From an uncultured Anaerotruncus sp. (GTDB lineage Bacteria; Bacillota; Clostridia; Oscillospirales; CAG-272), in assembly GCA_905210995.1 (NCBI GenBank), contig CAJLZE010000031.1, positions 1-26,107 of the forward strand: DNA of 26,107 bases. The letters are read 5' to 3'. The stretch's first letter is position 1, and the number at the start of each line of letters is the position of its first letter. The position numbers and the translations under genes were made by a program. A model generated the notes under the pieces. The model worked only from the letters and a program-made list of their open reading frames with translations. It ran no database searches and was not told the DNA's origin. Positions 23,843 through 26,107 of the stretch are shown here, piece by piece.

Positions 23843-24372
23843 TTTATTCCGTATCTCCCGAGCATGCCGGAGATGCCCGGGTAAGTAAGGTTCAGTATGA
23901 CCCCGTTTATTGCACCCGTAATGCACGAGGCTGCAAGCATTACCGGCAGATAAGCGAATACGCCTACACCGGATATCACAGCAACTGTGCATAACTGCCC
24001 TGCCGAATGCAGCGATGCACAAAATACCGAAACGCCGACAAAGCTGAGACGATCCTTTATTTTCGGCACAAAACGGACCGCGCAAAGCCCGAGATATGAA
24101 GCTGCCGCACCGCCGAACGATACAGCAAGGGACACAGGGCCTCCGAATATCATACCCGCAAGAAGGACGCGGCAGAGAGATATTGTTGCAGCGTCGATCG
24201 GCGACAAAGCAAAAAACGCAACGGTCGTAACGATATTCGCAAACCCCGGCTTCACTCCGGGAAGTATTGACGTCATAAACGGGATCATATGTTCTGCATA
24301 CGAAAGTGCAAATGCCGCGCAGATCAGTGCAGCATCAACGCACAGCCTGCGTGTTTTGTCAGCCTGCCTCAC
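23839..24372 (-). CDS. Gx transporter family membrane protein (Hpre_diP_synt_I type)
   Basis: With a GTG start (24372-24370) preceded by AAAGGAG inside the end of the upstream gene, the protein has 177 aa. An open frame extends to 24459 but has no good site and overlaps the upstream gene more deeply. Five or six membrane helices are visible; MTSILPGVKPGFANIVTTVAFFALSPIDA and LLAGMIFGGPVSLAVSFGGAAASYLGL match the Gx transporter / heptaprenyl-diphosphate-synthase component I family, an ECF S-component-like fold. Despite that old name, enzymatic activity is not expected from a pure membrane protein. Its place between a NusG-domain-II protein and ApbE suggests a role in flavin- or quinone-linked extracytoplasmic redox; this is inference. 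Confidence 0.87.
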   Translation of the reverse strand: MRQADKTRRLCVDAALICAAFALSYAEHMIPFMTSILPGVKPGFANIVTTVAFFALSPIDAATISLCRVLLAGMIFGGPVSLAVSFGGAAASYLGLCAVRFVPKIKDRLSFVGVSVFCASLHSAGQLCTVAVISGVGVFAYLPVMLAASCITGAINGVILNLTYPGISGMLGRYGIK

Positions 24373-24733
24373 CGTCTGCCGCTCCTTTCCCCAGCACACG
24401 TACCGTTGTTCCCGCCGGCAGACAGACAATGCACTCCCCTGCCTCGGATATCGGCGCATGAGCGGTGCAGATGCCGCAGCGACAGTCCGATTTCGTCACT
24501 CGCGCCGCACCGTTTTCAATTTCCAGTGTAAGCGTGTACCCGCCGGACTCCACCTTGTATTCACCGTCAACCGAAAGACTGTAAACTGCATACTGCCCGT
24601 CGGATGTGCGTACCTCTACGGCGTCACCGCTGTTTTGGTGCATAGCTAAAACCAGACAGGAAATCACCGCGGCGAGCAAGACGGCGGCGATCACGACAGC
24701 ATCGCCGATCCTGAACTTATGTGATACAGCCAT
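24359..24733 (-). CDS. NusG domain II-containing membrane-anchored protein
   Basis: A 124-aa protein starting at the ATG with GGAGG eight bases upstream; the longer open frame to 25030 would run through the terminator and dpaB and is rejected. Residues about 12-31 (AVVIAAVLLAAVISCLVLAM) form one membrane anchor. The outer domain has YAVYSLSVDGEYKVESGGYTLTLEIENGAARVTKSDC followed by CGICTAHAPISEAGECIVCLP, the PF07009-type pattern (three or four Cys and the IVCLP block). These proteins are not transcription factors; the domain recurs beside ApbE, Gx and Rnf-like genes. It heads the operon with Gx, apbE and miaB; its stop overlaps the Gx start region by 14 bases. Confidence 0.87.
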   Translation of the reverse strand: MAVSHKFRIGDAVVIAAVLLAAVISCLVLAMHQNSGDAVEVRTSDGQYAVYSLSVDGEYKVESGGYTLTLEIENGAARVTKSDCRCGICTAHAPISEAGECIVCLPAGTTVRVLGKGAADGEAG

Positions 24734-24764
24734 TCCGTTCGCCTCCGTTCTTCGGTAATATATA

Positions 24765-24793
24765 ATTATAGCATATGCGGAAGCAAAAATCAA
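24765..24793 (-). promoter_or_regulatory. Sigma-A-type promoter for NusGII-Gx-apbE-miaB
   Basis: Reading leftward: -35 TTGATT (24788-24793), a 17-base spacer, -10 TATAAT (24765-24770) preceded by TGC (extended -10). The -35 coincides with the T-tract of the dpaB terminator. Confidence 0.75.
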
Positions 24794-24794
24794 C

Positions 24795-24829
24795 ACCGTC
24801 GCGGCGGAGCAGAGCCCAGCTGCGACGGT
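24795..24829 (-). terminator. Rho-independent terminator after dpaAB
   Basis: ACCGTCGC (24795-24802) pairs with GCGACGGT (24822-24829), extended inward by three more pairs including one G-T. On the minus strand the hairpin is followed by GTTGATTTTTG. It begins only a few bases after the dpaB stop (24834-24836). Confidence 0.75.
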
Positions 24830-24833
24830 ATGT

Positions 24834-25403
24834 TCAGATAAATATCCTTCTTGTCTGTCTGCCGCCGAACGCATCGTCGACAGTGGCCTCAAGCATTGAA
24901 AAATCGGCAACGAGCGAATGCGGTTTTCCAACCGGATCATCCTGCCGCATCGGGACAAAATACACGCATTTCCGTGACACGAGCGAGGCGATATTTCTGA
25001 AATTCGCCGACATTGCGTCGTTGGTAGCAAGCGCGATCACCAGCGGTCTGTCACATCGCAGATGCGCCTTTGCCGCCATCGTCACCGATGTATCGGTTAT
25101 CCCGGAGGCAAGCTTTGCAAGCGTATTTCCCGTACACGGGCAGATTATCATGAGATCAAGCGGCTCACGCGGACCGAGCGGCTCGGCATCAACTATGGAA
25201 CATACCGCCGGTCGGCCGCATATATCCTCAACTCGCCGCACCGTATCGGCAGCCCTTCCGAAGCGCGTGTCAAATGATGCAGTGTGCTCGCTGATTATAG
25301 GGATAAATTCCCAGCCGCCGTGTTTCTCCGCAAGCGACGCAAGAACCTCCGTCGATCTTCCTATCGTGCAGAACGAACCGCACATTGCATAACCTATCTT
25401 CAT
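24834..25403 (-). CDS. dpaB: Dipicolinate synthase subunit B (SpoVFB)
   Basis: DpaB, with DpaA, makes dipicolinic acid from dihydrodipicolinate in the mother cell; the product is loaded into the spore core. At 189 aa it has the usual length and the flavoprotein-like fold: MKIGYAMCGSFCTI at the N-terminus, EFIPIISEHTASFDTRFG, LDLMIICPCTGNTLAKLASGITDTSVTMAAKAHLR, and RPLVIALATNDAMSANFRNI. Its ATG overlaps the dpaA stop by four bases, and GGGAG precedes it. Expression would be expected from a mother-cell sigma-K-type promoter upstream of dpaA, outside the window. Confidence 0.96.
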   Translation of the reverse strand: MKIGYAMCGSFCTIGRSTEVLASLAEKHGGWEFIPIISEHTASFDTRFGRAADTVRRVEDICGRPAVCSIVDAEPLGPREPLDLMIICPCTGNTLAKLASGITDTSVTMAAKAHLRCDRPLVIALATNDAMSANFRNIASLVSRKCVYFVPMRQDDPVGKPHSLVADFSMLEATVDDAFGGRQTRRIFI

Positions 25404-26107
25404 TTTCCGATCACTCCCTCGCTTTCAAGGTAGGAGAGCACCGTCTCTCCTATTATTACTCCCGCGGTCACCGGTGCATATTTACCGGGAACAGACAGCG
25501 CCCACGTGACATTCAGCCCCAACTTCTCCGCCGTATCGAAATCAACGCCTCCGGGGACCGACGCAAGATCTATTATAACCGTATCGGGGCTGATATGATG
25601 CAAAACATCACCCGAAAGGAGACGCACGGGGATAGTGTTTATAATAAGGTCGTAGCCGCGCGTAAGGCTTATCATACCGCACATAGGACGCTCCGGATCA
25701 ATGAGCAGCTGCCGCATTCCGGCGATCCCCGCCCGTGCCAGATCGCTCCTTTTGCGCGCTGCCACCGTGACAGATGCTCCCATGGCACGCAACAGACCTG
25801 CGGTCGCAGTACCGACTCTGCCATAGCCGAGCACGGCTGCACGGCAATTGTTGACAGTGCGGTCAAGTTTCCGCATTGCAATGCTGACGGCGCCTTCCGC
25901 TGTCGGCAGAGAATTTTTGATTTTCAGTTCTTCCGAATCGTAGTAATCAAATACTTTTTTGTTTTTTTCCGCGGCTGAAGCTGAAAAAAATTCCGGCAGA
26001 CGTCCGCCGATGATCGGAGCATCGCAATTTTCAAGCAACGCGCCGAGCTTCAGCCTGCATTCCGGTGCATACGGACAGTTTACGCGAACGCCGTCAAAAG
26101 AGGCGGG
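25400..26107 (-). CDS. dpaA: Dipicolinate synthase subunit A (SpoVFA), 5' end cut by window edge
   Basis: The frame is open to the right edge (235 codons seen), so the start lies outside; a TTG at 26038 is internal, not the start. The visible part covers most of the usual length of about 290-300 aa. The Rossmann dinucleotide motif is AAVLGYGRVGTATAGLLRAMGASVTVAARKR, followed by YDLIINTIPVRLL, PDTVIIDLASVPGGVDF and a C-terminal LSVPGKYAPVTAGVIIGETVLSYL, matching SpoVFA. It shows that the organism has the genes for the late sporulation product dipicolinate. The stop overlaps dpaB (ATGA). Confidence 0.96.
   Translation of the reverse strand, partial: PASFDGVRVNCPYAPECRLKLGALLENCDAPIIGGRLPEFFSASAAEKNKKVFDYYDSEELKIKNSLPTAEGAVSIAMRKLDRTVNNCRAAVLGYGRVGTATAGLLRAMGASVTVAARKRSDLARAGIAGMRQLLIDPERPMCGMISLTRGYDLIINTIPVRLLSGDVLHHISPDTVIIDLASVPGGVDFDTAEKLGLNVTWALSVPGKYAPVTAGVIIGETVLSYLESEGVIGK

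Noticed and set aside
23843..24085. Long N-terminal extension of the apbE frame
   Set aside because: It overlaps the Gx gene on the same strand, and the inner ATG starts a textbook lipoprotein signal with a coupled ATGA overlap.
24734..25030. Long N-terminal extension of the NusG-domain frame
   Set aside because: It would cross a terminator, a promoter and the end of dpaB on the same strand; the inner ATG has GGAGG at good distance.
26036..26038. TTG at 26038 as the dpaA start
   Set aside because: The frame stays open to the window edge with dpaA-like residues, and the protein would be too short.

Overview
The window looks like chromosomal DNA of an endospore-forming, Gram-positive Clostridia member, probably Oscillospirales/Ruminococcaceae-like (inference). 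The evidence is dipicolinate synthase subunits A and B (dpaA, dpaB) at the right edge, a YlbF-family protein next to mutS, an endonuclease-type MutL, a single-chain glycyl-tRNA synthetase, DUF951 and YfhO proteins, and strong Shine-Dalgarno sites throughout. Base composition is roughly balanced and genes are packed into short operons. No rRNA, tRNA, CRISPR array, insertion sequence or prophage gene was seen.

Left part (1-10100). A divergent promoter pair near 1425-1553 drives two units. Leftward are ruvC and a class I SAM-dependent methyltransferase that runs off the left edge. Rightward are a DUF951 protein, a large YfhO membrane protein, ruvA and ruvB. All three RuvABC Holliday-junction proteins are therefore present, split over two divergent operons. 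A new promoter at 6639-6667 starts an M23 peptidase-domain protein followed by an unrecognised six-helix membrane protein. A short-chain dehydrogenase closely resembling sorbitol-6-phosphate 2-dehydrogenase comes next and ends at a strong palindromic terminator.

Middle part (10100-20600). Everything is on the minus strand. One operon, starting at the promoter at 14118-14146, carries a degenerate LytR-CpsA-Psr (LCP) protein, glyS and a split ThrE-type threonine/serine exporter. The other, starting at 20570-20598, carries ylbF, mutS, mutL and tgt, combining mismatch repair with queuosine tRNA modification.

Right part (20600-26107). A short plus-strand gene for a YcxB-like membrane protein is broken by one extra base in an A7 run and is easily missed by gene finders. 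Convergent to it is a minus-strand operon of a NusG-domain-II protein, a Gx transporter-family protein, an ApbE flavin transferase lipoprotein and miaB. The first three suggest extracytoplasmic protein flavinylation or electron transfer. The window ends with dpaB and a 5'-truncated dpaA, whose terminator abuts the promoter of the NusG-domain operon.

Most of the window is housekeeping. I found no convincing wholly new system. The points most worth a second look are the frameshifted YcxB gene, the LCP protein lacking its signature arginine, the flavinylation-type cluster with an altered ApbE motif, and the metal-binding-like tail of YlbF.
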